Shown: positions 1 to 8,400, numbered from the stretch's first letter. The stretch: 64,000 bases of DNA from Paenibacillus glycinis (GCF_009909185.1 NZ_JAAAMV010000029.1:1-64000), one strand, 5' to 3'. Notes: a model not told the origin generated them from the letters alone. Made by a program: numbers and translations.

Positions 1-113
1 CGCAGGTTTTGCGCTTGCGCGTGACCTTGGGAACCGTAACCGATGACTGCGATCGTTTTGCCTTGCAGAACGCTTTGGTCTGCGTCTTTTTCATAATACA
101 ATGTAACTGCCAT
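1..113 (-). CDS. ilvC: Ketol-acid reductoisomerase, N-terminal part (runs off the window)
   Basis: The first 37 codons are visible and read MAVTLYYEKDAD followed by a dinucleotide-binding loop GYGSQG, typical of the N-terminus of ketol-acid reductoisomerase. That enzyme isomerises and reduces acetolactate or acetohydroxybutyrate with NADPH and Mg in valine, leucine and isoleucine synthesis. The start follows a strong AAAAGGAGG ribosome binding site at about 122-133. It lies 127 bases after ilvN on the same strand, so it is the third gene of an ilvB-ilvN-ilvC operon controlled by the T-box upstream of ilvB. The rest of the gene is outside the window. Confidence 0.95.
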   Translation of the reverse strand, partial: MAVTLYYEKDADQSVLQGKTIAVIGYGSQGHAQAQNL

Positions 114-240
114 TTGTAGATGAAGCCTCCTTTTATTGGACCCTTTTGAGCGGGTGTTACAGGCGGGACGCGCAGCCGAGGCGCTTGGCGACAGCGTCAT
201 CCGCGCTCTAACCCCCGCTCAAAAGCGGCGTTTCAGTTCG

Positions 241-726
241 TTATTTCGCGTTGCCGCGCGTCATTGCGGTGACGCCCGTGCGGGACAGCTCGCGGATGCC
301 GTACGGCTTCATGAGCTCGACCATCGCGTCGATCTTCTCCGTATCGCCGACGACTTGGACCATCATCGTATGCGTGCCGATATCGACGATCGCCGCGCGG
401 AACGTCTCGACGACGCCCATGATTTCAGGACGCACCGCCGGCTCGGCGCTGACTTTAATGAGGGCCAGCTCGCGGGCGACCATCGGATTCGCGCTGAGGT
501 CGACGACTTTGATGACGTCAATGAGCTTGTACAATTGCTTGGTGACCTGTTCGAGCGTGTTGTCGTCGCCGGTGGTGACGATGACCATCCGGGACAAGCC
601 GGCTTCCTCGCTGGTCCCGACGGTAATGCTTTCGATATTGAAGCCGCGGCGTCCGAACAAGCCGGATACGCGCTGGAGGACGCCGGGCTGGTCGTTGACG
701 AGAACGGCTATCGTATGTCGTTTCAT
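241..726 (-). CDS. ilvN: Acetolactate synthase small (regulatory) subunit
   Basis: 161 residues beginning MKRHTIAVLVNDQPGVLQRV, an N-terminal ACT domain with the usual N-D-x-P-G-V-L effector motif, followed by the C-terminal small-subunit domain. It binds IlvB, raises its activity and confers feedback inhibition by valine. A longer in-frame reading upstream exists, but the ATG at 726 is chosen because it overlaps the ilvB stop by four bases (ATGA), which implies translational coupling, and because homologues begin there. Length matches the family (about 160-170). Confidence 0.95.
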   Translation of the reverse strand: MKRHTIAVLVNDQPGVLQRVSGLFGRRGFNIESITVGTSEEAGLSRMVIVTTGDDNTLEQVTKQLYKLIDVIKVVDLSANPMVARELALIKVSAEPAVRPEIMGVVETFRAAIVDIGTHTMMVQVVGDTEKIDAMVELMKPYGIRELSRTGVTAMTRGNAK

Positions 727-2468
727 TCCGCATCCCCCATTAACATTTGATCGATCGTGGACCCTTGCGTAACCATCGGATATACGTTCTCGTGCTTGCG
801 CACGACGAATTCCACGACGGCCGGTCCGGGATGGTTCATGGCTTCGGCCCAAGCCGAACGCGCCTCTTCCTTGTTCGAAGCCCGGAAGCCGCGAACGCCG
901 TACGCTTCCGCCAATTTGACGAAATCCGGGCTGCCGGAAAGGTCGATATGGCTGTAGCGGTTATCGTAAATCAGCTCCTGCCATTGGCGCACCATGCCGA
1001 GTACCTGGTTGTTGATGATGACAACCTTGACCGGAATGTTGTTGATGGCGCAGATCGCGAGCTCCTGCGCGCACATCTGGATGCCGCCGTCGCCGTTGAT
1101 GGAGATGACCAGACGATCCGGGTTCGCCATTTGCGCGCCGATTGCCGAAGGGAACCCGAAGCCCATCGTGCCGAGGCCTCCGGAGGTGACCCAGGAACGC
1201 GGCTTGTTGAACTTGTAGAATTGCGCGGCCCACATCTGATGCTGGCCGACGTCGGTCGTGACGATCGCTTCGCCTTTGGATTCCTCGTACAGCATCTCGA
1301 TAACCCATTGCGGCTTCAATTCGTCCTCGCTGTCCGTGTACCGGAACGGCTTATCCAGCTTGGAAGCGAGCAGCTGCGCCCGCCATGCATCCGCTTTGGC
1401 CGCGTATTTCACGTCCTTGTTCGCGATTTGCAGCACCGTTTTCACGTCGCCGACGATCGGGATGTCCGTCGGCACGTTTTTGCCGATTTCGGCCGGATCG
1501 ATGTCGATGTGGACGATCTTGGCATGCGGCGCGAAGCCGGCCAGCTTGCCCGTGACGCGGTCGTCGAAGCGCGCGCCGATATTGATGAGCAGGTCGGACG
1601 TTTGAATCGCCGTGTTCGCCGTGTACGTGCCGTGCATGCCCGGCATGCCGAGCCACAGATCCTCGCCGCTCGGGAAAGCGCCCAGGCCGAGCAAGGTCGT
1701 CGTGATCGGAATGCCCGATTTGATAATGAATTCATGAAGCTCTTCGTGACCGCCGGAGTAAACGACGCCGCCGCCAGCCAATACGATCGGGCGCTCCGCT
1801 TCCTGGATCGCCTTGATCATTTTGTCGACCTGCAGCTTGTTCGGCTGAACGGTCGGATTGTACCCGCGGATATTCACTTCCGTTACCGGCTCGAACATGG
1901 CGAGCTCGGCCGATACGTCCTTCGGAATGTCGATCAACACCGGACCTTTGCGACCCGTATTCGCGATATGGAACGCTTCGTGGATGATGCGCGGCAGGTC
2001 GGCCGCCTTGCGAACCAAGTAGCTGTGCTTCGTGATCGGCATCGTGATGCCGGTGATGTCCGCTTCCTGGAACGCGTCCGTTCCGATCAGCGTCGTTGCG
2101 ACGTTGCCGGTGATGACGACAAGCGGCACCGAATCCATGTACGCGGTCGCGATGCCCGTGACCAAGTTCGTCGCCCCCGGACCCGAGGTCGCGATGCAGA
2201 CGCCGACTTTGCCGCTGGCGCGCGCATAGCCGTCCGCCGCGTGAATGGCGCCTTGCTCGTGACGGGTCAGCAGATGCTGAAAGTCCGAAAATCCATGCAT
2301 GGCATCGTAGATGTAAAGCACCGCGCCGCCGGGATAGCCGAACACGCAATCGACATCCTCCAGCACCAAGCTGCGGAGCAAAATTTCAGAGCCCGTGATG
2401 ACCTCCGGTTTGCTCAGCTTTTCTTTGATTTCCTCTTTTGACCTTAACGTTGCGTTTTGAGCGACCAT
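723..2468 (-). CDS. ilvB: Acetolactate synthase large (catalytic) subunit
   Basis: 581 residues of the thiamine-diphosphate enzyme family. Seen in order: an N-terminal ThDP-binding region with the catalytic glutamate in TRHEQGAIHAADGYAR, a central FAD/nucleotide-like domain, and a C-terminal ThDP-binding domain with the GDGGIQMCAQELAICAINN motif. It condenses two pyruvates to acetolactate, or pyruvate with 2-oxobutyrate. The ATG at 2468 follows a GGAGG site. First gene of the ilv operon, directly downstream of a T-box terminator, so expression should rise when charged leucyl-tRNA falls. Confidence 0.97.
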   Translation of the reverse strand: MVAQNATLRSKEEIKEKLSKPEVITGSEILLRSLVLEDVDCVFGYPGGAVLYIYDAMHGFSDFQHLLTRHEQGAIHAADGYARASGKVGVCIATSGPGATNLVTGIATAYMDSVPLVVITGNVATTLIGTDAFQEADITGITMPITKHSYLVRKAADLPRIIHEAFHIANTGRKGPVLIDIPKDVSAELAMFEPVTEVNIRGYNPTVQPNKLQVDKMIKAIQEAERPIVLAGGGVVYSGGHEELHEFIIKSGIPITTTLLGLGAFPSGEDLWLGMPGMHGTYTANTAIQTSDLLINIGARFDDRVTGKLAGFAPHAKIVHIDIDPAEIGKNVPTDIPIVGDVKTVLQIANKDVKYAAKADAWRAQLLASKLDKPFRYTDSEDELKPQWVIEMLYEESKGEAIVTTDVGQHQMWAAQFYKFNKPRSWVTSGGLGTMGFGFPSAIGAQMANPDRLVISINGDGGIQMCAQELAICAINNIPVKVVIINNQVLGMVRQWQELIYDNRYSHIDLSGSPDFVKLAEAYGVRGFRASNKEEARSAWAEAMNHPGPAVVEFVVRKHENVYPMVTQGSTIDQMLMGDAE

Positions 2469-2493
2469 TAAGTCGTCCTCCCTTCTAAAAAAA

Positions 2494-2847
2494 CAAAAAA
2501 ACCTTTCGTTCCCAGACGCTTATCGCGTCCAGGGACGAAAGGTTGATCTTCCGTGGTACCACCCAGTTTGTCATGCGCCTCACGGCACATAACCTCATAA
2601 GGTAAGAACGAGAACAAGGTCTGTTCATACCTTGGCACATTAACGTGTGCCTTACGATTTTCCCTAATGCGCTCCGCCGGTCGGCGAAACTTTTCAGGAA
2701 AACAGCTCCGAGGTGAGCTCGTTGAAAAGGGATTTTGGCGTCGGTCTCAGCAGTTCCGCGCGCTCTCTGGAGCAAAAGGGCCCTTAACACTTCGTCCTCT
2801 TCATAGCAGATCACTTTATAGCGGTAAAGCGACATCTTGTTAGCTTG
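2494..2847 (-). promoter_or_regulatory. T-box leader of the ilv operon, probable Leu specifier
   Basis: On the minus strand the leader carries the T-box consensus at about 2551-2566 (TGGGTGGTACCACGG), which pairs with the uncharged tRNA acceptor end. It is followed by a long intrinsic terminator at 2494-2543 with arms around CCTTTCGT and ACGAAAGG and a T-run. In stem I an AGAGAGC motif is visible near 2755, and the likely specifier loop reads GAGCTCACCTCGGAGC, giving CTC (Leu) at 2717-2715. The specifier assignment rests on position by eye, not on folding. A 116-codon reading frame across it is spurious. Confidence 0.93.
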
Positions 2848-2853
2848 AAGCTA

Positions 2854-2882
2854 ATTATATGCCTTGCCGTTTCAAACGTCAA
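2854..2882 (-). promoter_or_regulatory. Sigma-A promoter of the ilv operon
   Basis: Minus strand TTGACG (2882-2877), 17-base spacer, TATAAT (2859-2854): a near-perfect vegetative promoter just upstream of the T-box leader, predicting a transcript start near 2847. Confidence 0.85.
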
Positions 2883-2995
2883 GCCAAAGGATAAGCAATC
2901 CGAGAAAAACTTATGTACGCCGAAGCCGCTATGCGCGCGAGCCGCCCGATCGACATACTATATAGCACCCTATGCCAAAGAAAGCGGGATGCCTT

Positions 2996-3442
2996 ATGAT
3001 TCGCGCACGCCGGGCGCGCACGGACGATCAGGAAATCATCCGGCTGATCAAGCAGGAACTGATTCCCCTCTCCTATACAGCATCGCCCAGGGATGCCCAG
3101 ACGATACGCGAGCTGTCCAAACGCATAAGCGACGGCGTCTCGCTCGTCCACTCCCGAACGAGACGCAGCCTGCCGACGGGCTTTATCCATTTCTATATCC
3201 GCGGCGACCTCCTGCTCTACGATCTGCTGGTCGTCCATCCGCAGCACCGCGGCAAGCAGATCGGCACGACCCTCATGAACCAAGCCGAAACGCAAGGCAG
3301 GCAAAACGGTGCCAAAATCGCCCGCCTCTTCGTCGACCAATCAAATCCAAGAGCCCAGCGGCTCTACGCCAGACTGGGCTTTCAGACCGTCCGCTATTAT
3401 TCGGATCTGCGCTGTTACGAGATGCTGAAAGCGCTGGTGTAG
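2996..3442 (+). CDS. GNAT family N-acetyltransferase
   Basis: About 148 residues with a GNAT fold: the acetyl-CoA loop is seen as VHPQHRGKQIGTTLM and the C-terminal strand as NPRAQRLYARLGF. It should transfer an acetyl group to an amine or protein N-terminus; the substrate cannot be told. The likely start is the ATG at 2996 (MIRARRARTDDQ), where the first GNAT strand begins. An ATG at 2972 adds eight residues, and neither has a strong ribosome binding site. It is divergent from ilvB and convergent with the glycine-rich gene that follows. Confidence 0.8.
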   Translation: MIRARRARTDDQEIIRLIKQELIPLSYTASPRDAQTIRELSKRISDGVSLVHSRTRRSLPTGFIHFYIRGDLLLYDLLVVHPQHRGKQIGTTLMNQAETQGRQNGAKIARLFVDQSNPRAQRLYARLGFQTVRYYSDLRCYEMLKALV

Positions 3443-3472
3443 CCAGCTCGTTCCTGCCTTGCATGGCGGGCC

Positions 3473-3862
3473 TTAGAAAAACGGGCCGTTGTTGAAGCCG
3501 GGACCGGGCTGGCAGCATTGATTGCAGCCGCCGTCGAAGCCGGGGCCGCCGAAGCCGGGACCGAAGCCGGGGCCGCCGAAGCCGGGACCAAACCCGGGAC
3601 CGCCGAAGCCGGGACCGAAACCGCCGAAGCCGCCGAAGCCGAAGCCGCCTCCCGCAAAAAGGCCGATGGCGAGCAGATCGAACAGCACGAGCGGAATAAT
3701 CGCTCTCGTCTGCACCTCTTTGCCGTTGACCACCGGAACCAGCTGCAGCTGATTTTGGTGCATCCGAACGAGCTTGCCCGTAACGACCGATCCGTCCTTA
3801 CGAACCGCGTAGATCGTTTTGCCGACCAGTTTCTGCGCCTGTTCTTTTGTAACGCGTGGCAT
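3473..3862 (-). CDS. Small basic protein with hydrophobic segment and Gly-Phe-Pro repeat tail
   Basis: 129 residues starting MPRVTKEQAQKLVGK after a GAGGAGG site at about 3870. Residues 1-50 look like a small beta domain (KTIYAVRKDGSVVTGKLVRM), followed by a hydrophobic stretch (IIPLVLFDLLAIGLFAG). The tail is rich in Gly, Phe and Pro, with three near-exact copies of the nine-residue unit PGFGGPGFG, then a Cys pair (CNQCC). Such composition resembles spore-coat or surface proteins of spore formers, but that is inference from composition only. The DNA repeat at about 3540-3645 is this coding repeat. Function unknown. Confidence 0.75.
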   Translation of the reverse strand: MPRVTKEQAQKLVGKTIYAVRKDGSVVTGKLVRMHQNQLQLVPVVNGKEVQTRAIIPLVLFDLLAIGLFAGGGFGFGGFGGFGPGFGGPGFGPGFGGPGFGPGFGGPGFDGGCNQCCQPGPGFNNGPFF

Positions 3863-3912
3863 TGGATTTCCTCCTCGTGTTTGTACTTCCATTGCTTGTG
3901 TTATCCCTATAT

Positions 3913-3939
3913 GACAAATGCGCTTGCCCGGCATTTGTC
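3913..3939. repeat. Inverted repeat upstream of the glycine-rich gene
   Basis: Perfect nine-base arms GACAAATGC and GCATTTGTC around a nine-base loop, 51 bases upstream of the start at 3862. It could be an operator or a 5-prime leader hairpin. No T-run follows on the minus strand. Confidence 0.5.
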
Positions 3940-4041
3940 TCAGAAGGTTAAACGGCGTTGTCCTATACTCTATTCGCTAGCAGGAGAGTTGGATTGTACC
4001 GATGTCCCTAAGGCAAAACACCAAATGGAAGCCTCCGAGCG

Positions 4042-4094
4042 AAAAAACTCCGCAAACCGACGGCGCGTCGCGGCCGGTCTGCGGAGCTTTTTTT
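4042..4094 (-). terminator. Terminator of the M24 peptidase gene
   Basis: Arms GCTCCGCAGACCGGC and GTCGGTTTGCGGAG with a T-run on the minus strand, 14 bases after the peptidase stop. A-tract on the other side makes it potentially bidirectional. Confidence 0.8.
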
Positions 4095-4107
4095 CTCTTA
4101 TCCGTGG

Positions 4108-5229
4108 TTAATCCGTCAACGATCCGGCGTCCATGCGGCCCTGCCCGATGACCGTCAATCCCTTCGGAAACGACGTCAGCACCTCGACGCCATCCGCCGT
4201 CACGAGGACATCGTCCTCGATTCGCACGCCGCCGACTCCCGGCACGTAGATGCCGGGCTCGACGGTGAAGGTCATCCCTTCGCGGACCAGCTCTTCGTTA
4301 TTTCCGTGAATCGACGGATATTCGTGAATATCCAGACCGAGGCCGTGTCCCAGCCGGTGGTTGAACTGCGGACCGTACCCTGCCGCCGCTATCGACTCGC
4401 GCGCCGCGCGGTCCAGGCTGCCGAACGATATGCCCGGCCGGATAGCCTCGATCGCGCGCAGATTGCCGTCCAAGACGGCGCCATAGATCCGCTTCATGTC
4501 GCTCGTTATCTCCCCGACGGCAAAGGTCCTCGTAATATCGGACGCGTAACCGTCCGCGAACACGCCCAGATCGAAGAGCAGAAACTCGCCTTCGCGCACG
4601 GCCGTGCCGTCCGGAGCGCCGTGCGGCATCGCAGACTTGGCTCCGGCCAGGACGAGCGTATCGAACGACGGTCCTTGCGCGCCCAGCTTCTTCATCCGGT
4701 ATTCCAGCTCCGCCACGAGTTCGATTTCCGTCACGCCGGGCTTCACCATGGCTACGCCTTCGCGCAGCACGTTTTCGACGAGGCGCACCGCGCCGCGCAT
4801 GCGGGCCGCTTCTTCCGGCGTCTTGACCGCGCGCATCTCGCGCAGCGGCAAGCCGATATCGGCGTATTCCGCTTCGCCGACCGCCGCGGCAAGCGCCTCG
4901 AAGCGCACTACGCTGAGATGCTCCTTCTCCACGCCCAACCGCCGGATGCCCTTCGGCAGCAGCTTGCCGAGAACCGCGTAAGCATCGTCCGTATCGGCGT
5001 GCGTGTAAATCTTCGTTACGGCCGAAGCCGACTGGGCGGCTTCGAGATCGAGCGCGGGCACGAGCAGGAACGCTTCGTCCCCTCGCGGCACCAGCAGCCC
5101 CAGAAACCGTTCGTGAGGATCCGTCGCGAACCCGGTCAAGTAATACACATGCTTCGGCGAGGTAATCAGCATCGCTTCGATTCCGTTGCCGTCCATGTAA
5201 GTCTGCAGTTGCTTAATGCGCGTATTCAT
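4108..5229 (-). CDS. M24 family aminopeptidase (Xaa-Pro peptidase type)
   Basis: About 373 residues: an N-terminal creatinase-like domain (about 1-130) and a C-terminal pita-bread metallopeptidase domain. The five metal ligands are visible: two Asp in LFDLGVFADGYASDITRTF, His in RLGHGLGLDIHEYP, and Glu in FTVEPGIYVPG and VRIEDDV. It should remove N-terminal residues preceding proline in cytosolic peptides (PepQ/YqhT type). Two ATGs are close, at 5235 and 5229. The GAAAGGCGG site sits only three bases from the first and nine from the second, so 5229 is preferred. Single gene with its own terminator. Confidence 0.88.
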   Translation of the reverse strand: MNTRIKQLQTYMDGNGIEAMLITSPKHVYYLTGFATDPHERFLGLLVPRGDEAFLLVPALDLEAAQSASAVTKIYTHADTDDAYAVLGKLLPKGIRRLGVEKEHLSVVRFEALAAAVGEAEYADIGLPLREMRAVKTPEEAARMRGAVRLVENVLREGVAMVKPGVTEIELVAELEYRMKKLGAQGPSFDTLVLAGAKSAMPHGAPDGTAVREGEFLLFDLGVFADGYASDITRTFAVGEITSDMKRIYGAVLDGNLRAIEAIRPGISFGSLDRAARESIAAAGYGPQFNHRLGHGLGLDIHEYPSIHGNNEELVREGMTFTVEPGIYVPGVGGVRIEDDVLVTADGVEVLTSFPKGLTVIGQGRMDAGSLTD

Positions 5230-5312
5230 GTCCATCGACCGCCTTTCTTATTGTTATTGTACTTGCCGCCCGCGAAACTATCCAGCGCGATGTCTACTTC
5301 CGCGGCAAGCCG

Positions 5313-5344
5313 GAAAAAAAGCGCCCTCCGAGTGGAGGACGCTT
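5313..5344 (-). terminator. Terminator of the infC-rpmI-rplT operon
   Basis: Minus strand hairpin AAGCGTCCTCC / GGAGGGCGCTT followed by seven T, 17 bases after the rplT stop. Confidence 0.85.
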
Positions 5345-5361
5345 CCGTATGAACGCCGGAA

Positions 5362-5721
5362 CTAGGCGTTTACTTTTTGTTTTGCAAGGTTCGCGAACGC
5401 GTTGAACGAACCGATGTCGTTCACGGCGAGGTCAGCCAGCATCTTGCGGTTGACTTCGACGCCAGCGAGTTTCAGGCCGTACATGAATTTGCTGTAGGAC
5501 AGGCCGTTTTGGCGAGCTGCCGCGTTGATACGGACGATCCACAGTTTGCGGATGTCGCGTTTGTGTTGGCGACGGTCGCGGTATGCGTAAAGCAAGGATT
5601 TCATCACTTGCTCTTTAGCTGTTTTAAACAGGCGATGCTTGGAACCGAAATAACCTTTTGCCAGTTTCAAAATTCTTTTACGACGACGTGCACGGACGAA
5701 TCCGCCTTTAACTCTTGCCAT
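5362..5721 (-). CDS. rplT: 50S ribosomal protein L20
   Basis: 119 residues, very basic, starting MARVKGGFVRARRRKRILK, the standard L20 sequence and length. It binds 23S rRNA early in large-subunit assembly. In Firmicutes it also represses its own operon by binding the infC leader. Third gene of infC-rpmI-rplT, 38 bases after rpmI. Confidence 0.98.
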   Translation of the reverse strand: MARVKGGFVRARRRKRILKLAKGYFGSKHRLFKTAKEQVMKSLLYAYRDRRQHKRDIRKLWIVRINAAARQNGLSYSKFMYGLKLAGVEVNRKMLADLAVNDIGSFNAFANLAKQKVNA

Positions 5722-5759
5722 GAGTAGAAACCTCCCGAGTGATTAGTAAAGAATATGAG

Positions 5760-5963
5760 TTAACCTTTGATGTTTGCGAGACCTTGAGCCAAACGTTTTT
5801 CGTCGCCGGAAGACAGGAGCGGCTGCGTGGCCAAAACGCGTTTTTGACGAGCGGATTTGCCCGACAGAAGGTGGTTTCTGTACGCTTTATAACGCATGAC
5901 TTTGCCTGTACCCGTGATTTTGAAGCGGTCTTTCAGACTGCTGTGAGTTTTCATTTTCGGCAT
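5760..5963 (-). CDS. rpmI: 50S ribosomal protein L35
   Basis: 67 residues, MPKMKTHSSLKDRFKITGTGK onward, matching L35 in length and composition. The ATG at 5963 follows a GAGGAGG site. A longer in-frame reading runs back into infC and is not real. Lies between infC and rplT as in most bacteria. Confidence 0.97.
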   Translation of the reverse strand: MPKMKTHSSLKDRFKITGTGKVMRYKAYRNHLLSGKSARQKRVLATQPLLSSGDEKRLAQGLANIKG

Positions 5964-5986
5964 GTGGTGTTCCTCCTCAAAGAATG

Positions 5987-6502
5987 TTAGTTGGTTGGTT
6001 TTGGCGCCAAAATCATGATCATGCTGCGGCCCTCGAGTTTCGGAACGCGCTCCATGACGCACAAGTCGGCCACTTCGCTTGCCAGCCGGTCCAGAATCTT
6101 CTGGCCGACGGAAGCATGCGTGATTTCGCGTCCGCGGAAACGGACGGAGCATTTCACTTTATCGCCTTCGCCCAGAAATTTCACGACGTTGCGGAATTTC
6201 GTCTGGTAGTCGTTCTCGTCGATGTTCGCGCGGAACCAGACTTCCTTGGTGTCAACGATTTTCTGATTCTTGCGGGCTTCCTTTTCCTTCTTTTGCTGCT
6301 CATAACGGAACTTGCCATAGTCCATGATCCGGCACACCGGCGGTTTCGCTGTCGGCGCAACGTTTACGAGGTCCATGTTCAAATCGATCGCCATTTGCAG
6401 CGCCTCGCGGAAAAGCTTGATGCCGAGCTGCTCGCCCTCGGCGCCTACGACCCGCACTTCCCTGGCCCGAATCTCATCGTTGATTTGATGTTCCCTGCTA
6501 AT
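5987..6502 (-). CDS. infC: Translation initiation factor IF-3 (ATT start codon)
   Basis: 171 residues with the N-domain motif INDEIRAREVRVVG and the C-domain ending MIMILAPKPTN. IF-3 keeps 30S subunits free and checks start-codon pairing. The start chosen is the ATT at 6502-6500 (then AGC AGG GAA CAT CAA ATC AAC), seven bases after GGAGGTG. No ATG or GTG has such a site, and homologues begin MISKEH or similar. A non-canonical ATT start is the known device by which IF-3 limits its own translation. The ATG at 6550 in the same frame lies upstream of the ribosome binding site and is rejected. Confidence 0.95.
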   Translation of the reverse strand: MSREHQINDEIRAREVRVVGAEGEQLGIKLFREALQMAIDLNMDLVNVAPTAKPPVCRIMDYGKFRYEQQKKEKEARKNQKIVDTKEVWFRANIDENDYQTKFRNVVKFLGEGDKVKCSVRFRGREITHASVGQKILDRLASEVADLCVMERVPKLEGRSMIMILAPKPTN

Positions 6503-6795
6503 AACCTGCCACCTCCAAAGTTTATGAATCGAGAAGTTCCCTTCTCTCAAAAAGATCAGAAAAAATTACGCGAAGCTTGACTCCTGATCTGATCTTCCCA
6601 GCAAAAGCAAAAAATGCGGGCCCGCTCGGGACCCGCATTTCAATAACCAAGATGGAAGGCAATGTAATCAGCGCGCAGCTGAAGCCTGTTCTTAATCATC
6701 GAACGCATACCGTTCAGCCGAAGCCGAATAGGTGAGAAGCGGGCGCCTCTGCTTGTGCGTGAGGTAAATCCTTTAGTCGTTACAAGACATGTTAC
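6503..6795 (-). promoter_or_regulatory. infC leader, L20-responsive attenuator type
   Basis: About 290 bases between the predicted transcript start and the infC start. It contains an intrinsic terminator at 6608-6640 (arms AAATGCGGGTCCC and GGGCCCGCATTT, then six T) placed 106 bases before infC. This arrangement matches the known Bacillus infC-rpmI-rplT leader in which L20 stabilises the terminator. L20-binding helices were not folded here. A 63-codon frame inside the leader is spurious. Confidence 0.8.
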
Positions 6796-6801
6796 CAAAG
6801 T

Positions 6802-6831
6802 AATATAGCACGGCTTGCATGCGGCTGTCAA
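6802..6831 (-). promoter_or_regulatory. Sigma-A promoter of the infC operon
   Basis: Minus strand TTGACA (6831-6826), 18-base spacer, TATATT (6807-6802). Confidence 0.75.
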
Positions 6832-6859
6832 TGCCTACCCGGCAAACGGAAGCAGCCCG

Positions 6860-8098
6860 TTATACCTGCTTGCTCTGCACCTCTTCAAGCCGCAGAACGC
6901 GGGTATGCTGCGTGTGGCTCCACTGTTTGTTGTTCTGCGTGAAGAAGGCGTAGAACGTGATCGGCAGCCAGGACAGCTGGAATACGACCATCGACAGCAG
7001 GTGCGCGTACATTTTCCACGACTTGATGCCTTCGAGCGCCATGACCAGCGGGAACATGACGACCGTCGCCGAGATGGCCACGACCGCTACCCAGCTCGGA
7101 AGATAGTAATAAATGGACGCGAACGCGTTGTCCGCCGGAATCAGGTTATCCAAGTAAAGCAACGCCGTAACGAGGAAGCCGAGGAACGTGTTGTACACCG
7201 AGATGGAGTACAGCGCCGCGTCGAACTTGACGAAGCTGCGCTCCTTGATGCTCTGCCAGAGCAGCGGGAAGAAGTAGCTTCTCGCCACGGTGAAGTGTCC
7301 CTGCATCCAGCGCAGCCGCTGGCGCGCCGAGGCCTTGAAGCTGAGCGGCTTCTCGTCGTACACCTTCGCGTCGTAATTCAGTACCGGATGGATGCCGCGC
7401 TTCACGCAGCGCATGGAAAACTCCAGGTCCTCGACGAGGCTCGTGGCCCCCCAGCCCATTTCCTTCATGAGCTCGGTATCGAAACACATGCCCGTGCCGC
7501 CAAGGTAATTGGCCATGTTCAGGTTGCGGCGGGACAGCTGCCACAGCCGGTTGCAGTACCAGTACGTGATGGCGTACGAAGCGGTAACCCAGGAGTCCGT
7601 CGGGTTCTTGGTATCCAGGTAGCCTTGGATGACCTTGTGGCCTTCGCACAAATCGTTGTTCATGTGAAGCAGGAAGTCGTTGCCCACCAGGTTGTCGGCA
7701 TCGAACATGACGATGGCGTCGTACTGGCGCGGCATCGCCCACAGTTCCTTCAGCATCCACTCGATCGCGTGGCCTTTGCCGCGGAGATGCGGATTCTTGC
7801 GCTCGCAAGCCGTCGCGCCGTATTGGCGGACGATCTCGGCGGTATTGTCCGTGCAGTTATCGCAAATGACGAAAATATCGTAAAGTTCTTTCGGGTAATC
7901 CAGGTTTTTCAAATTCTCGACGAGCGCTCCGACGACCTGCGCCTCGTTATGCGCGGCGACCAAAACGGCAAACGACTTTTGCGGCTTATGCTGCGAGGCT
8001 CTGCGTTTTCTTACGATTCCGAACAGGGAAATGCTGAATTGGTAAACGCCTACGAAAGCCAAAAAGATTTGAAACAGAATAATGATGGTGTTGATCAT
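6860..8098 (-). CDS. Membrane-bound family 2 glycosyltransferase
   Basis: 412 residues. N-terminal membrane segment (about 3-28), cytoplasmic GT2 catalytic domain with substrate-binding D80, a DAD triad (133-135), ED (223-224, catalytic base) and QRLRW (260-264), then about three C-terminal membrane segments. The Q-x-x-R-W motif marks processive or lipid-using GT2 enzymes (hyaluronan, cellulose, glycolipid or poly-GlcNAc types), so it probably builds an envelope polysaccharide or glycolipid. ATG at 8098 follows GGGGGTAG. The product cannot be told from sequence alone. Confidence 0.85.
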   Translation of the reverse strand: MINTIIILFQIFLAFVGVYQFSISLFGIVRKRRASQHKPQKSFAVLVAAHNEAQVVGALVENLKNLDYPKELYDIFVICDNCTDNTAEIVRQYGATACERKNPHLRGKGHAIEWMLKELWAMPRQYDAIVMFDADNLVGNDFLLHMNNDLCEGHKVIQGYLDTKNPTDSWVTASYAITYWYCNRLWQLSRRNLNMANYLGGTGMCFDTELMKEMGWGATSLVEDLEFSMRCVKRGIHPVLNYDAKVYDEKPLSFKASARQRLRWMQGHFTVARSYFFPLLWQSIKERSFVKFDAALYSISVYNTFLGFLVTALLYLDNLIPADNAFASIYYYLPSWVAVVAISATVVMFPLVMALEGIKSWKMYAHLLSMVVFQLSWLPITFYAFFTQNNKQWSHTQHTRVLRLEEVQSKQV

Positions 8099-8400
8099 TA
8101 CTTTTTACTACCCCCTTGAGACCCCATTTTTGATATTTTCTCTAGTTTTGTTTGTCGGGCGGCCGCGATATCTTTTTTTTGTAAACCGCAGCCTTACTGA
8201 TTTTCCATGCCCGGCATGCTTTTGTCAAAAGTGGAAAACGCCGCTCAACCGTCAAGATCGCGAAGAAAAACGCTTGCATCGGCGCTGTGCCGAGCCAAAG
8301 CCCAGTTTTCTTCCGTCTCGCCCTTATTTTCTGCCATTTACGAATAAATCATGTTTCAATTTCAATTAACGTTTCGGCGGGCTGGAAAGTTTCGGTCGCC
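8099..8400. other. Intergenic region between the two glycosyltransferase genes
   Basis: 302 bases without a convincing gene. On the minus strand TTGACA (8228-8223), then 17 bases to GAAAAT, is a possible promoter for the GT2 gene. The -10 is weak. Confidence 0.4.

Noticed and set aside
747..2441. 564-codon plus-strand frame opposite ilvB
   Set aside because: Shadow of ilvB, which is certain by motif and operon context.
2485..2835. 116-codon frame upstream of ilvB
   Set aside because: It spans the T-box leader and its terminator; the sequence is RNA-structural.
3518..3660. Possible tandem repeat or CRISPR-like array
   Set aside because: The repeats are the coding repeats for PGFGGPGFG in the glycine-rich protein; there are no unique spacers.
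6640..6831. 63-codon frame upstream of infC
   Set aside because: Lies in the attenuated leader and includes the promoter; no binding site.
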